The notes beneath the pieces are model-generated. The model made no database searches. It was not told where the DNA came from and saw nothing but the letters and a program-made list of their open reading frames with translations. A DNA stretch of 64,000 nucleotides from Pseudoscleropodium purum (Eukaryota; Streptophyta; Bryopsida; Hypnales; Brachytheciaceae), in the NCBI GenBank assembly GCA_963969395.1, contig OZ017801.1, forward strand, positions 7,628,501-7,692,500, given 5' to 3'. A program made the translations under genes and the position numbers. This document shows positions 36,601-55,400 of this stretch, piece by piece; the first letter of the stretch is position 1; each line of letters begins with the position of its first letter.

Positions 36601-36970
36601 GCCACACAAGCACCAAGCTTGAGTTAATTTGCTTACCGTGGGGAAGAAGGATTTGCGGCGCTTGTGTTTTCGACCTGGCGCAGAAATTCGCATCCTGCGT
36701 CTTCACAAACTCCATAGCCGTCTCCGGCGAGGTCGCCACGATGATTAGCCTCTGCCCAAACCACACCGACATCAGAGGTCCATACTGCTCCGCCAGCTTC
36801 GCCAGGCTCCTGTGCGGGTACGCCCCGATCAAGTGCAAGGAGCCCACGAGTGGCCAAGCCAACGGCCCGGGCGGAAGGTTCTTCGGCGTTGTCAGGAATC
36901 TCATAAGCAAGTAGACGGCCAGCACTGCAACCACCGAGCTCTGCAAGTATATAGACACACACACACACAT
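33665..36970 (-). CDS. Cytochrome P450, CYP71 clan, three exons
   Basis: Exons 36970-36637, 35919-35354 and 34288-33665 give 507 aa with matching phases (G|AT, then phase 0). The protein has an N-terminal membrane anchor (VVAVLAVYLLM, about 13-23), the proline hinge PPGP (33-36), the C-helix region KHLRKIF, the I-helix AAGMETN (304-310), the K-helix ETLR (362-365), PERF (416-419) and the heme loop FGSGRRICAG with Cys447 as the iron ligand. This is a microsomal monooxygenase fed by P450 reductase. The substrate cannot be told from sequence; the general look is of plant A-type enzymes such as CYP75 or CYP98, but I would not name a family. The first ATG lies in a CA/TG microsatellite; a spliced upstream start (MDSYSVVVEV, ATG near 37276) joined at an AG before SSVVAVLAVY is a possible alternative. 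Intron 2 holds a dispersed repeat. Confidence 0.9.
34310..34890. repeat. Dispersed repeat with internal tandem units in P450 intron 2
   Basis: GGTTACGATTG.TG recurs at 34317, 34408 and 34518, marking tandem units of about 90-110 bp that contain AATGGGA and GAAACTTTCGC-type sequence. The remainder, about 34560-34890, matches about 11140-11450 between DUF726 copy 2 and the kinase, including GTTGGAATCATAGTTT and TTGCGAGTTGAAGAAAA-like blocks. No coding capacity is evident. Confidence 0.75.
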
Positions 36971-39900
36971 GCACACATATTAAATTTCAGTCCATCTCAT
37001 CTATCAACTCTCAGAATCATCCGAAGTCTAACTGCGGCAAACATTCTGATCTAGCACAGAAACTGCAGCTAGCTATCCAGTCATACATAACGAAGATCTA
37101 CTGGCAGGTATCATATTCTTGTCATAACCATCCAGACCAATGCTCAATTGCAACAGTGTCTGACTGCATGCATCCCATGATTCTGAAAGATTGATAGATC
37201 GAAGGGTTTGTGTTACGTTGCGCGCAGAGAGTTCACGTACACAGACAACTTCGACGACCACGGAATAAGAGTCCATGGTTTTTGAGAGTTAATGCGCTAT
37301 TTTGCTGATTGACTCCAAGGTCAGAGACTCTGATTACAGGGAATGATGCAATTGAAGTCCGTGGCGAGAGTGCAAGCATGCTCAGAGCATGCAGTTGGAA
37401 CTCAAGCAAGGTCAGAGTCGACACTGGGATGGTGGAAGACGACGACGACTGGCAAGCTATTTTATGCTTTGCAAAACGAAACTTACATTGCGCTCAGTTG
37501 TTGTGCCTGGCAAGCTAGAGACGTACACGTCCTGGAGGTGAAATTGACGGCGAAAGGGGCCTTGATCTTGTGAACATTTAACGAGCATGATCGTTTAATT
37601 AACAGAGGCAATACATTAGTTTTTTTGTTTGTGTATTGGTAAATGTGATACTTGAAGAGTCGTCAAGAGTAAGATTGTAATTTAATGTAACTATTCTGAA
37701 CGAGAATGTTAGGAATTGGAGGGGGCAATGATAAGAACATGTTTGAATTGTCAACACTCCAATGTAAGAGAAAAGGATGTTTTAAGCATAGTCCTATAAT
37801 TAATGACTTTTTAAGAAATTTTTAGCAAAATTTTAGTGGATGTACATGTGTTTTTAGTAATATTACACTAAAAATCTCTGAAAAGATTATTAATTATAGG
37901 ACTATATTACTAGGATTATACTTAAAACATTCCTTTCTCTTATAATGGTTGACACTGGTAATTTGATTTCTTTTTTCTAGTGGTTCGTAACTACACCTGA
38001 TGTGCGTGTAAGATTGAATGAGTATGAGTGATGAATATTAATACATTTTAATACATCTTTGTGGGACTTATTTGGTGGACCTGTGACAGACGTGTTCTAC
38101 TCAGTCAGATTCCAGCTTGCTCACAACTACTGATTGTTGACCAGATGTGATGCCAGTCTGATTCATGTGGTCCAATTTTGCAGGATTTGAGCTACCCATG
38201 AAAGGGATTTCAATTGCATTAGCAAGCAAGTTCAATTTGTCTAATAAATCAATAATAAGATACACAAGCAAAAGCAAAATCAGGGCCTTCAATGGATTAG
38301 TGGCAAGTCCGGACCCCAAATACTGTAACGGAACCGACCCATTTCCGGCCACTTAAGCAATTTCGCAGATCTGGAGCGCTGTTTTCTTAGTAGAGAAATT
38401 TTCCCATCTATAGATATAGAGTTTAGAAGGATTCCATATCTTTTCAGAATTTTATTACTATAAATTTTTTCATTGGAGATTATGTTTCATACATTCTTGT
38501 CATGTAGGTCTTCCTATTTCCAACCATAGGTTACTTATAAAATAAACAAAGCCTACAACCAATCATAATGCTCCACGACTGCATTGGAAATTGTGCCCTC
38601 ATTAATCTCCTCATTCTCCTATTGATTTAAAAGAGTGTAGTCTATATGATGGGAATGGGTCCTTAGTCAGAAATGGGTTAACTCCCTTACGTTCATAACT
38701 AAAAGGTATGTTCACAACTTCATGTTTAAGATTGGTATTGTTATTGAGGGTCTTAGCCTACTTCTAAACCAAATTTACATTGCAAATATTGTCCCTAACA
38801 CCGAGTACAAATTGCATATCTTAATCTCCATAGAGTTCATATCTATAAACCAATAGATATGCTCAATGTGTGACTTTGATACTAAAGTGGGGTGTTTCCA
38901 AGAAAAATTGTCAAAAACTATCAATTTTTAATCCATTAGTCAAAATCAAAATCAAAGCCTTTTTATTAATAAAACTGTAATCATACAATTGTATATAACT
39001 AGACTATTATGAAAATGTGTTGAAAATTTTTTGGACCATTTGATCCTAAGGATTGGAAGATTATAATGTTTGAAGTTAGTAAAAAAATTCTTTGTGTTCC
39101 TTTCAAAATGGCTTTCAGTCCTCTTGAAGTAAAATTTTTGTTCTATTCAAAATTATGCTTTTATACCATTAAGTACTACATCTTAATAGGTACACTCATG
39201 CAAAATTGCAAAAACAAGTATAAGGGGTCTATTTTACTCAAAATCACCCTATAATACGAGGGGGTTAAAGTATACTAACAATACAAGGTGATTGCAAGAA
39301 ACTCTTATATTATTTTTTGTCACACCTTGTATAGTGATTAGTTTATTGGTCATAAATTTGGCATTATGGCTCCAAAAGACTCAAGATTTCCTTATTTAAG
39401 TCATAACTGGTCCGGTTTGCCCGTCCGTCCCGTCCGATGACCCTAACTCGCCCATTATGACAACCATGAAATAAGGTACTTATAATTATTTTACAGCTTT
39501 TTTAATTATTTTCATTTTTCAAAAATGTTTTACTATCCAAAAATAGCCCCCAATTTTGTTTGGCACTTATCAATTGGGGGCAGAGTACTATTTAGTATCC
39601 AAAAAATCAAAATTTAGAGCTGAAATTTGGAGAAGATGGTATCCTAATAGACTTGAAGATATTATTCAAAGTTATTTTAAAAATAATTAATAGTATGTTG
39701 TATGGAACATTAGTTAACAACATAAACTTCTTTCTACTTTCATTTTCAAACATGTAAAATATTATTTAGTGGTTCTTTTGTCAAATGACCATCTCCATAG
39801 AGTTGTTACAAATGGTCAATTTTTTTTAGTTTTTATAAATGGGTAGTTGCAAGAAAGGGTGGTACTATTTTCCGTCACACTTCAAGTTGCATAGTTTAGT

Positions 39901-42900
39901 TTGGCCATAACTTTTGGAGAATAAGGCCGATGTACTTGAATTTTTTATTGAAGATGACCAACTTGTTGATGAAAAGAATTCTTATTTTTCAAAAATTTCC
40001 AAGAAACGTCTGATAATTAAATTCTAATTTAGCTAATTTGTCACACTTTACAGTTTAGGGTTTTTTAATATTGTGGAGTTCCTATAATTGATGATGTAGA
40101 GCTAAAATTTGTGTGGAATATTTTGACACTAGAGATTTATGTGCCCACCAAAAAAAACTTAAGAAAACATTATTTTATAGTATCTACATGCATGCAAACA
40201 ATGGGCCCTTGTATGCACACTTCTGAAGATTGAAGATGGTTTTTTCTTAATTTTTTTGATGAAATATGATTACCATGAAGTCTTTATAAATGGATAATTT
40301 TTATATTTTTTTATCATGATTTTTTAATTTATTATTAATTTAAACTTCATTGTATCCATTTTCAGTGACAATCTGAGTTTTTTTTCAAACAGTAATATTT
40401 CAATACTTTGTAGTACTCATGGTATTCAAAATGGTACTTTTAGTCTTCAATTTTCTTGATCAACAATTGAGATTGTTTTGTTTCATAATACTCATAGTAC
40501 TCATAGTACTACACCACAAAAAGTCTATTTTTAGCCAAATGCTACAGAAAATGGACACCCTTTCTTGCAACTACCTAAATTAAAACATTAAAATATCTAT
40601 TTTTTTAAAACTTGACACTTTTCCAATTCTCTTACATAGAATTCTTTTTCTATGCTTTTTTTGTATTTAATTTAATCTTTAAGGTACATGCATTAGCTAT
40701 GTTTTTAATAAATTTAATTTCCTAAAGCCCAAAGGTATATTTTGGCAAAAATTATGAAAAATTGCTTCTTTATAGGGCAAAAAGAAAAAAAGAAAATTTT
40801 TTATTTAAAAAAATTTAACTGTAATAATTTACACTACTCTACTAAAGGAATGTGTGGAAATTTTTTTGATAACTTTGACCAAACCTAGAATTGAAAGATT
40901 ATAACATTTGAAGTTAGAAGAAAAAGTTTTTTTCCAACTTTAACTCCTCCCTGAATGAGATTTTACATTACACATGATCATTTTTTTTACATTTGTATCT
41001 TGTATCATGTATTGTAAGCTAGACACTTGCAAATTTTAGAAGTAAAAGAGGAGTCTTGCAAAAGTTACCCGAAGTTGCTTAAGCTATCAAAAAAATTTGG
41101 GGTAGCATAATTTTTTATTTAGGCACCTAATTGGAAAAAAATTATATTCCCATTAAGGGATTACATTTTTACACCTTGTGTCAAAATTTCACAAATGTCT
41201 GCCTAAAATTGACTTCATAAGAACCTACCCAAATTTTCAATTGTCCATTCAATGACAACTACCCTTGAGGGGTTAAAATTATTTTTCAAATATTCTAATA
41301 TTCCAAAAATTAAGCATAAGTACTATGAAACACAATAAAATCAACAAGGATTTCTTGCAATCACCCTACACTATTAAATGTTGATGATTTCTTGCACATG
41401 TAACAAGGGAGAAAGTAAAAATCCAAATAGAAAAAATTTAGAGATGAAAATTGAAATGTTTTGAAAAAAATTTTAATAACTTTGAAAGTGCATATTTTAA
41501 AATAGACCTAGAGTAGTTTTTCTTACAACTCTATATTATACTTTATTAGTTATGTACATGCCAAATTTTAAAAGGAGATGAGGAATTTTGCAAGAAATGC
41601 CCAAATTGCCCAAATTCTTTTGGACAATATAACTTGAATCCAAGCAATTGATTGGAACTTTTTTTTACAATACTACAAAGGGGGTGAATGTCCTCTAGAA
41701 ATTAAGATACATTTGGTCCTTCAAGGATTAAGATACAAGCTACCAATTTTAGGTATATATATATGGAAAAGTCTATTACAATAAATCTAGATAGATAAAA
41801 TAGATATTCATTTCAAATTGTTTACCAATAGGACATTGAAATTATATTACAAATTTAGAATGCTTAACACTTGAATTTTGACATCTTATTACATTTTCAT
41901 ATAATATTCAAATATAATATTCAAACTTCATTTATTTGTTGAACTTCACCTAAACTTAATAGCAATCTCTCTACTCGTAACTAAAAAATGACACCTCATT
42001 AACATATAATCATTGCAATTAGGAAATTGTGCTCAATAATAGCTCACTTTATTTTACTTGTAATGCCCATCTTTTAGCAAGAGATTAGACACCAATTGGT
42101 AGCTAGGTAGAGTGTCTTTTTTATTAAACTAGCTCCATTCTTTGTAATTGTGCAAGCCCCTAAATTTTTTGGGTAAGAGAATCTCTAGTAGTGCTTAGTA
42201 AATGGGATGTGCTACATGGTATATTGTATAAAACATCTAACTCCCATACTGCAACAAAATTCCAAGCCCCCATTGATTGCTCCAATCCGTACTATAGAAC
42301 CCAAGTGTTAAGCATTATAGGCCCTTTCCTAGCCATGAGCCCTTCTCCCATCCTATAGCTCATGGCTTTAGTAAATGCAATTCGTATATTAATGAAATGA
42401 ATACAACAAAGCTGTCCGACCTCAAGACTACTTCCTGTACCAAAAACTTCTTTTTGTCAATACAGGGCAAGGAGTCAAATGTGTGAGACTAGGGAAGATG
42501 AAGTATGGAGATGAAAATTTCAAGTGGCCGACGTTGAAAAACACTCCACATTACAACTAAATGGGTTGGCTACAAGCTTTGGGGCATGCCAAACCCTTTG
42601 CTAGGGCAATATAGTGTGTCCTAGTGGAGATTCTCTAAAGTAGGAGGTCCATAAAATGTCAAGGCTCTAAATGCATCCTCTATTTAGGAATGAGTGGCAT
42701 GTTCCTTGAAAAATGTGTAATTGTCATTAATGAAGTAGGTAGACTCCTACTCATAAAATCCCATTGTTCTCAAAGGGGGACAAAATGGATTTCGGATAAG
42801 CTCCTATGGACTCAATTTTCATTGTGATTTTAAAAACTTCTTTTGAAGATAGAAAAATACATAGATTTCCTATGAATAATACTATTTTTAATTAGTGCCT

Positions 42901-45900
42901 GAAAGCAAAAGTTTTGCCACCCAAAGTCTAAAATGGAGTTCATTAGGCAACACCAAAAAAATCACAAAAAGTCAAATTTATATTTATTTTTATAGAAAAG
43001 CAATATTCTTGTCTACGCGGAAAGATTGAAGCATTCTATTTGGACCAAGGATATGAAAGTTATAGACAATCTTGTTTTGAGAAATATTTAAGCATCATTT
43101 TGAAAAAATAACTTATTAGATTCACTTTTAATAAAATTTTCACAATTTTTCAAAAATAAAAGTTCAACAAGGTTTAGTTCACTTGTTAGAACAATCTCAC
43201 TATAATTGGAATTATTGTTTTTCAATTCTATCTTTGAACTATTAACAATTTAGTTTTTTTCTTCAATAGCATATCTACTTCTACTTAATAAATTTCTATT
43301 CAATGACAATCAAGTGTACTTTTCAAAAAAAATTACTTAGACTTTTTCACTCAATTTTTCAACATGATTTTGTTTAATTCACCATTGATACGTAGTGCAA
43401 AAATTTTAAGCTAAGAAGGTTCAAAGCCTTATGATCTAGGCCGACAAGGTGCAAAAACTTGGTTTTCTATACTTCTAATGTAAATATGTTGCAATCTATG
43501 GTAACAAAGTTTCTCAAATTTATTCCACACATTCTTATACTAGTCTAGTATAAAATCCTACAATTGGATATGTAGAAAAATTATTCCAAAGTTTTTTGCA
43601 CTTTGCAATAGGAAGGGCAATTGTAAGTAAAATTTGATGAAAAAAAGCTTTAGGACTTTAGGAATTAAATGAATAGTTTATAAAACTCTTAGATTACAAC
43701 TTTTAAAAATAATTTTAAAATGAATGCTCCAATTAATTTCAAAAATAGATATAGGATAACCAACATAAAAAAATTAAAATATCCCAAAAGGAATTTTGGC
43801 TTCAAAAATACCTTAGATTTTGCCTCTTGTCTAAGCCACACTTCTATATCTAAACGAAGTTAATCACATTAAAAGTAAGGAGACATTGCATTTTCCAACT
43901 TGTCACATGTAAGTGTGTCTACGTTGCAAAGGAAAAACGCACTACCTTAAATCCATCCCACAAAGTGGACCTAGCTTGACATAGCCCACTTCTAACATGT
44001 CTATGGACCACAGAACCTGGCTTAGTGCACGAGTGATTGGGCGTAGCCACAAGATTGCAAGGTGTAGGACTATGAGGTATAGGACGGCAACCCTAATAAC
44101 AATGATGATCCACAACAATAGTTTTAGGGTTTAAGGTGACATATTAGGGTTTTAGACTTTTTTTAAACTATGAGTATCCGAACTCTTACTAATTCTAATT
44201 TACATATCTCATATGAATTGTTTTACCTCCTACCAACCTTCATGTCTATAAAGAGTATGCATTTTTAATTTTAAATGCAAATAATAAATGGCTTTTGAAG
44301 AAAAGTGAGGTAGATGTGACATTATGCCATATCATCGTGGGCCCATTTCAAATGGATGATTTATTGTCTTGCAAAGAAGGACAACATTTGAATATCTTTT
44401 TAAAGTTCTACTAAAGCAACATTTTGTAGGGCAAATCAAACAACATTTTTTGAAGTTCTTACAGGTACAAGACAAATTAAGGGGTCTATATTATATAGGA
44501 CAAAATTAAGAACAATTCAAGCTCCTTAAATGAAATTTTGCATTCTATATAAACTATCATCTCAAAGATATGTAAATCAAGTGTGCATTCTTTTAAAAAT
44601 TCATTAAATATGTATATTATGTTGTATAATATTTTAGAGTCTTATAATGTGAACAAAATTTCTATACTAATATGATTCTATACTTAGAAATGCCAAAATA
44701 TATCCTTGACTTCAAATTGCAAAAAAATACTACTTTTTAGTAAAATTTCAAAGTATTAAAGGCAAGTAGAAACTAGAAATTAAAAGCTTCATTTCATAAG
44801 TGGTTTAGGGTTCTCATTATTCTTGACCTATTGCTCAACAAAAATGCAAAAACCTTCAATATAGTGGAATCTTCACCTTCAATACCTTCTATGTGACCAC
44901 CCTTTGAATTTAAAAAGAACAAATAAATCTAAGAATTTTATGGTTTCTATAGACAATTTACCCTTTTAATGCATCAAACCTTTTTAAGCTTCTTGGAGTT
45001 TGCTCAAATCTAAACTAAAGTTCACGTTTTAATTCATTTTAATAATTTAAAATAATCATAACCATATGAATTCAAACTAGACATATTATGGATTACATAG
45101 GAAAATACAACACAACCAAATATCACTTATGATTTGAAAGATTGTAATGTTTGATCAAGAAGGTGTTAAAACTATGAAAATGATTTGAAGTCTTTTAATT
45201 TACTTTTTACATGTCAAATCTAAAATCAAGGTCATGACAAAAATATGAGGCTAAAGGAAATAACATGCATAACTATAATCAATTTATAGCTTTTCAAAAT
45301 CTACTCTACAATTTTTTGTTTTTAAAGAAATTCCAATGCAATTATTTCCTCAAGATCTAGTGTATTTGACACTCATCTCCCTAAATGCTAAATGGACACC
45401 CTTGCATAGAATCTTTAATAGAAAAATCTTGAACAATTTTTTTCAAAAATCAGATTTTTGATGCTTAAAATAGGCTTTAAAGGGTATTTATCTAGAACAA
45501 GAAACTACCAAAAATAGTACATTGACAAAATTTTATATAACTTCACATTTTAGGCCTTTGTCAATGAGAGCTTGAAGTCACCTATCAGGTCCCTAATTCT
45601 CCTACTCAGTGTTCCAGTGTAAAATGTCTGTTTGATCATCCATATCATGCTTTCATTGACAAAGGCGTTCCTGAGGATACTTTTGCGTAACAGGCATGTC
45701 GTATGTCGCCTGCTAGGTCTGAATCCACATGTCCAAGCAGGGCTTCACAAAACAGGTGCTTGCAAATGATTTCGCTCTCATCAGCATAATCCAGGTGGCC
45801 TAAATAGGGTTGAAGTGTTGGGCTGCTGAAGTCTTACTAGGTTAATGCAGCGGCATAAAGAACCAGGAGAATTTCAGTTGCACGTACAAAAAAGTTGGAT

Positions 45901-46389
45901 TGAAAACCATAAAACGAACAAGATGCTCCAGTAATAACTTAAGGCCACTTACAAATTATGACAGTCTTATATTGATGGCCTCTAAGGAAGTCACAACGAG
46001 AGTTTGCAGTCCTGAGTCCTGACGAGGCTTTGGAGTACGGATGAGGCTCAGAACCTCTACTACCACCGGTTATGTCTCTTTAACAAGCAGATGGGATAGG
46101 TAGGCAAACGAAAATTCAGTGATTTAGCACTTCGCTTCGTTAAGGAAAGACAAAGGCCAGCAAGGAAATGGCAGAGGAGATGAAAATGTATACCTTATAT
46201 GGCTTAGTGGATAATCTATGATGCTAAGTAACACGAATGAGTCTTTCTCGGTGAAAGCTCTAGAACCTGACAACAGGATTGTAACAATATATATGACTGG
46301 TGTTCTAGTCTCTGAGTCAGAGGTATACAAAATGATACCTGTTCTCCAGACAAAGCACGAGATGAGGAGTTGAGGACGCGGAAACTGAT
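36971..46389. other. Long gene-free AT-rich region
   Basis: A (CA)n microsatellite is at 36953-36979. From 38360 to 46120 no frame above about 60 codons has a family signature. Diverged copies of a common body motif ('attgaaagattataatgtttgaagttag') occur near 39050, 40890 and 45130, and TTAA-type element ends occur near 39260 and 41272. This suggests the region is built largely from old copies of that element family. No RNA gene was recognised. Confidence 0.5.
40710..41276. mobile_element. Decayed TTAA-type element, tentative
   Basis: The right end CCCTTGAGGGGTTAA at about 41262-41276 and a weaker left end TTAATTTCCTAAAGCCC at about 40715 bracket a body resembling 6134-6712, including 'ttgaaagattataacatttgaagttagaag' and the 'tacaccttgtgtcaaaatt' block. 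The left end is too decayed for a firm border. Confidence 0.35.
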
Positions 46390-51005
<4,616 letters not shown>

Positions 51006-51265
51006 CCCGTCCTTCGTTAGTTCAATTATACGAGCTACAACAACAGCGACATTGCAGTCCCTTCGCAGGGAACTGAAGTTGGCGCAGGAATTCAATCATG
51101 GCAGACGGGTAGTGTTCTATCGTGAACCATGAACGTCGGATGAAATAATTGGATGATATTTTCTCCAGTGTCGTGAAGTTTGTGGTTTATCTACGAAAGC
51201 ATGGGGCTCTCGACTGTAATAAATGTTTGTGAAATAACTACAGTAGAAATGTCAATGAAGAAACC

Positions 51266-52492
51266 TTAACCCCTAAAATGCCCGAGGCACCAAAATCTGG
51301 TGTTTGCAAAACTTTGAAGTTAAATAAAACCTAACCAAGTTGCTATTTTTAGTAATTTATATTTTTGAAAGATTCTTCTTGAAGTCTAGTTTTAGCATCA
51401 ATAATCCAATCTTGAAAATAAATGATAGTGATTTTTCTATTCAAGGTTTTGTGCAAGGGTACCCATTGCAATCTTGACTTCCTATAGTGTTGAGAGCTCT
51501 TGTAAATGAGCCTCAAATACACTAGGACTTGAAGAAAAAATCACATTCAAAACTCATTTAAAAAAATTATAGAGTAGATTTTGAGAAGCCTTAACCCTTT
51601 AGTGATCGGTTGACCACTTTTGGGTCGAATTTTGGTCGAATTTCTCTTTCAAAGCTCTCTATATAGGGTATTTGAAAAAATCCAAAGAGTAACGCAAATA
51701 GAGCTTTAGCATGTGTCCAAACAAATCTAGTTTCAAAGAAGTTTGTGCAATAACGAAATAGTTGTCTTTGTCCAAAGATAAGAGGGACGAACTAAGTCAT
51801 ACCTTCTAAGTTGCATATATATTCAACAACTCATGTGATTTTATTTGAAATTGATGCCTAAGAACAATAGAAATGTTGCCTAGCAACTTCATGAATTGTG
51901 GAGACATGTTTCAAAAGTTATAGGCAATAATATGTTATGCTGCTTCAATTGAAGGCTATTTCAATGCATCGCACTTTGAAGATCACTCACAACAAATTGC
52001 ATCGTGAGATCATGTTCATTTTTTGTTCTTATCACGGATAAAGCCTACAACATCAATTCCTACGATTTGATCTAGAATTACTTCCTTGGAGTAGTGATGA
52101 AATTTTCCTTTTTCCAAATTTGTATTCAAAAATTACGCTCGCCCCTCAAATCGCCCATGGTCACTAAAGGGTTAAATTGATTGGGATTATTCATGTTAGG
52201 CCTTGAAACCTCATATTTTTTTGGTCACCAACTTTTTAGGTTTGACTTGTGAAAAGTGAATTGAAATTTTTTCAAAGTTTTAACATCCTCATGGTCAGAC
52301 ATTATAATCTTCCAACTTATAAGTGATATTGTTGTGTTTTTTCTTCCTATGTGGTCTCTAACATGTGCAATTTGAATTTGTACGGTTACAATTCAAAATA
52401 AGTTGATACAACTTATTAAAATGTTGGCTTTTTGTTCAATTTAGAGCAAATTTTTAGAGGCTCAAAATAGGCCTTGGGCATTTATGGGTTAA
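51266..52492. mobile_element. TTAA-flanked inverted-repeat element, 1.2 kb, with a nested element
   Basis: The left end is TTAACCCCTAAAATGCCCGA and the right end, reverse-complemented, is TTAACCCATAAATGCCCAAG: about 22 bp with few mismatches. TTAA stands at both borders. There is no open frame of note. TTAA target sites with ends starting CCC are the hallmark of piggyBac-type transposons; that assignment is inference because no transposase is seen. Confidence 0.7.
51591..52175. mobile_element. Nested TTAA-flanked element, 585 bp
   Basis: It lies within the 51266-52492 element. Ends are TTAACCCTTTAGTGATC on the left and, reverse-complemented, TTAACCCTTTAGTGACC on the right: 16 of 17 bases match. 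No coding frame. A younger insertion of the same general family into the outer copy is the simplest reading. Confidence 0.7.
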
Positions 52493-55400
52493 TTTAACAT
52501 CCAATTCAATTACTATATCCAAATAAGATCAATATTTAGCAACATTTGTTTATATAGATTAAAGAAAATACTGCTATTACTTTAGTAAATTCCCTACAAC
52601 TACAATCCTCAAACTTCAATATTATTAATATATATAAATATAAAACTTATATATTTATTTTTAAATTTATTTTTATACAAATGCCCTCACTAATCTTATA
52701 TATAATTTTTTTGGCTTACTAAATAAATAAAAACAATCAAAAACATAAAAGTTAACATAAAAGCTAATTTTAAAATAACCGCCAATCAACCTATGAATTA
52801 ATGAACTTCCATTATTGAACTAATATGAAAAATGTATAATTGGCTAATTTTTAACTAATAGATGGACTACATTACAACACTGGATGAAAATATGATGAAT
52901 TTTGTGATAGGGTCATGACACTACATATTTAATATAATAGATAGATGATCCTTGGATTATACCAAGTCGATGCAATATATTGTATACTTTATTCTCAAAT
53001 TAAAAACCAAGTGCAATTTACACTCTGTTTTCTAATACAAAACTAAATAACTTACAAAGCAAAACTTTTTATTACCAAAAGAGCCAAAATGAGACATTTT
53101 CAATTTCTTAGCATCTAAAAATTTATTTGAATGAATATTGATCAATGTAAACCAAAATAGGTGCTTGGATTTCTTAAAGAGTGTTTGTCTAAAGGAAGTC
53201 AAATGTAACATATAAGTAGCTAATGATATCAACAATGAATATTTGTAAAACATCATTAGAATGTTTGAAAATTATACACCAAGTTGGTTTGCATCAATTC
53301 TTCTTCAATTCATTGCTAATATCATAAAATTATTATCATTTGAGCATGAAAGAGTCTCATTTAGGTTCTTGAACCTTTTATGCTTTCATAAGATATTGAA
53401 GGCCATTCACAATTTGAATATATGAAAACTATTTATACTAAAGAAATTATGCAATATTCCAAAGTGCTTACAAAGAAGGTAGGTCACATTATTCAACTAA
53501 TGGTTGTGTTTTCTTGTAATTAAAGCACCATATTGTCATTCTTTAGCTCAAAATATTGAGTTGGGATATAAAATAAAATAATTTATTAAACAAGGATAGC
53601 ATATTAATTTAGTAAGTCTTGCCTAAAGTGCCTTAGTTATTTTTGTGTAAAACAAAAATGGATCACTAAAACTCTATTCAAATTTCAAAGGGTTGAATAA
53701 GTTAAAATTGAAGAAAAAATATCTTTTATCTAAAATAGGTAATCTATTTGATTGCTTACATGGAGTAAAAGTACTTTCAAATATAAGTGTGAAAATTAAT
53801 TACCATTAGGTTAGAATTAAAGAATTTGATATTGTAATGACAATATGGTATTTAGATTCATATTGGGTCATTGTTAGTATATTTGTGATGATTTGTGCAC
53901 TAACCAATGTGCCAACCACTTTTGTGATGGTGAGGAATTATTTATTTATTTTAAATCATATATTAATTTATAACATCCTAATTCACTCCAAATTTATGAA
54001 AAAATCACAACAATTATTGAACTTGTAGACCTTGACAAACCAAAAATGAATGCCAATTGTCAAGTCTTCCATCCACTATTGCCTCTAAAATGATCAATTT
54101 CACCCCTCTTCATAATTTCTAGAATTACTATGCAAGACAATTGAACAATTTTTTTGTTCATAGTGCATATATTACAATCCAATGATGCAAATGCTCTAAT
54201 AAAAAAAATCCACAATCAATATTTATTACCAATTGCTTCTTGACATGACAACATCTACAAATTAATATAGATTGATTCAAATGATAGGCTTTAAGTTAGT
54301 GTAGTTCTAATTGCAATCTAAAAAATGATTTAATAGAAGTTTTTTCACTTGTTGCGCGATACTTATAAATAGTACCTCATTGGAACATATTCACATTCAT
54401 TTTTTGCTCAAAATTTGAATATTTGGTCCTTAAAGGATTAAACAAAAATACAAAATTATGAGAAGAAGCCAATCACCACATTTTGCATCATTTCCTAACA
54501 ACATGACCATTATTGTCCATGCATATTGGAATTCTACCCAAGAAAATTTGCAATCACAATCTAAAAAGAAACTAGGGCTTTATGTAGATCACTACAAAGT
54601 ATCTATTTTTTTTTATCATTTAAGAAGGCGTATTGGCAAAGTATTTGGAGAGACATTGGTTTAGAATGCCTCCTTTGTGGGGTACAATGGGAACCAATTA
54701 TATTGGATATTGTCTAAGCTAATAAAACCAAGGTAGTCATGCCAACCATGCATTAGAATTAAAAAACAAAAACAAAAACCACACATTAGAAGATAATTGG
54801 ACTTTGGAGAAGGCCTTTTGAGTAAGGTGTGGAGCCCCCCATTTTGCAAATATTTGTGTAATTTGATTACAAGAAAATCATACTAATCTCCTATAGCTAA
54901 AGGTACTCCAAACCAAACCTTGCCTATATTCACCATCACCACTCTCTATACAACTCTAAAATCAATATATACCTATGAAGAAGAAACAATTTAAGAATAT
55001 TTACCAAAAAAAACTTTGACTTTTCAATTCATAACTTTTGTACAAGGTATCCAATTGAAACTTCCTATCATTTGCAAATAAGAAAATATGAAATTTTGAC
55101 CAATGGAAAAATATCAATAGTAGCTATACATAGTAGCAAAAAATGTCAGCTAGGTATTGGGAAGTGCCTACCTTAGGGTATGTTTGTACTTATTGTTAGA
55201 AATAGTGTTTGCAATGTAAATCTAATCCAAAAGTATAGGAGGAACAACCCATAGCTGAACACTTTAGATATTCCACATGTATATATTCTGAAATAGTACA
55301 AACTAAAGAAAATTTCTATGATGTGATTAGTCACAACTTTGAAAAGGCAAAAAAACAACATTCTACACTTTGATTAGAAATTTGTTCTGGCCTTAGTTGC

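Noticed and set aside
38101..38352. Minus-strand frame with a membrane-like segment (NPLKALILLLLVYLIIDLL)
   Set aside because: It begins with GTG, not ATG, has no family match I recognise and no exon neighbours; listed as spacer.
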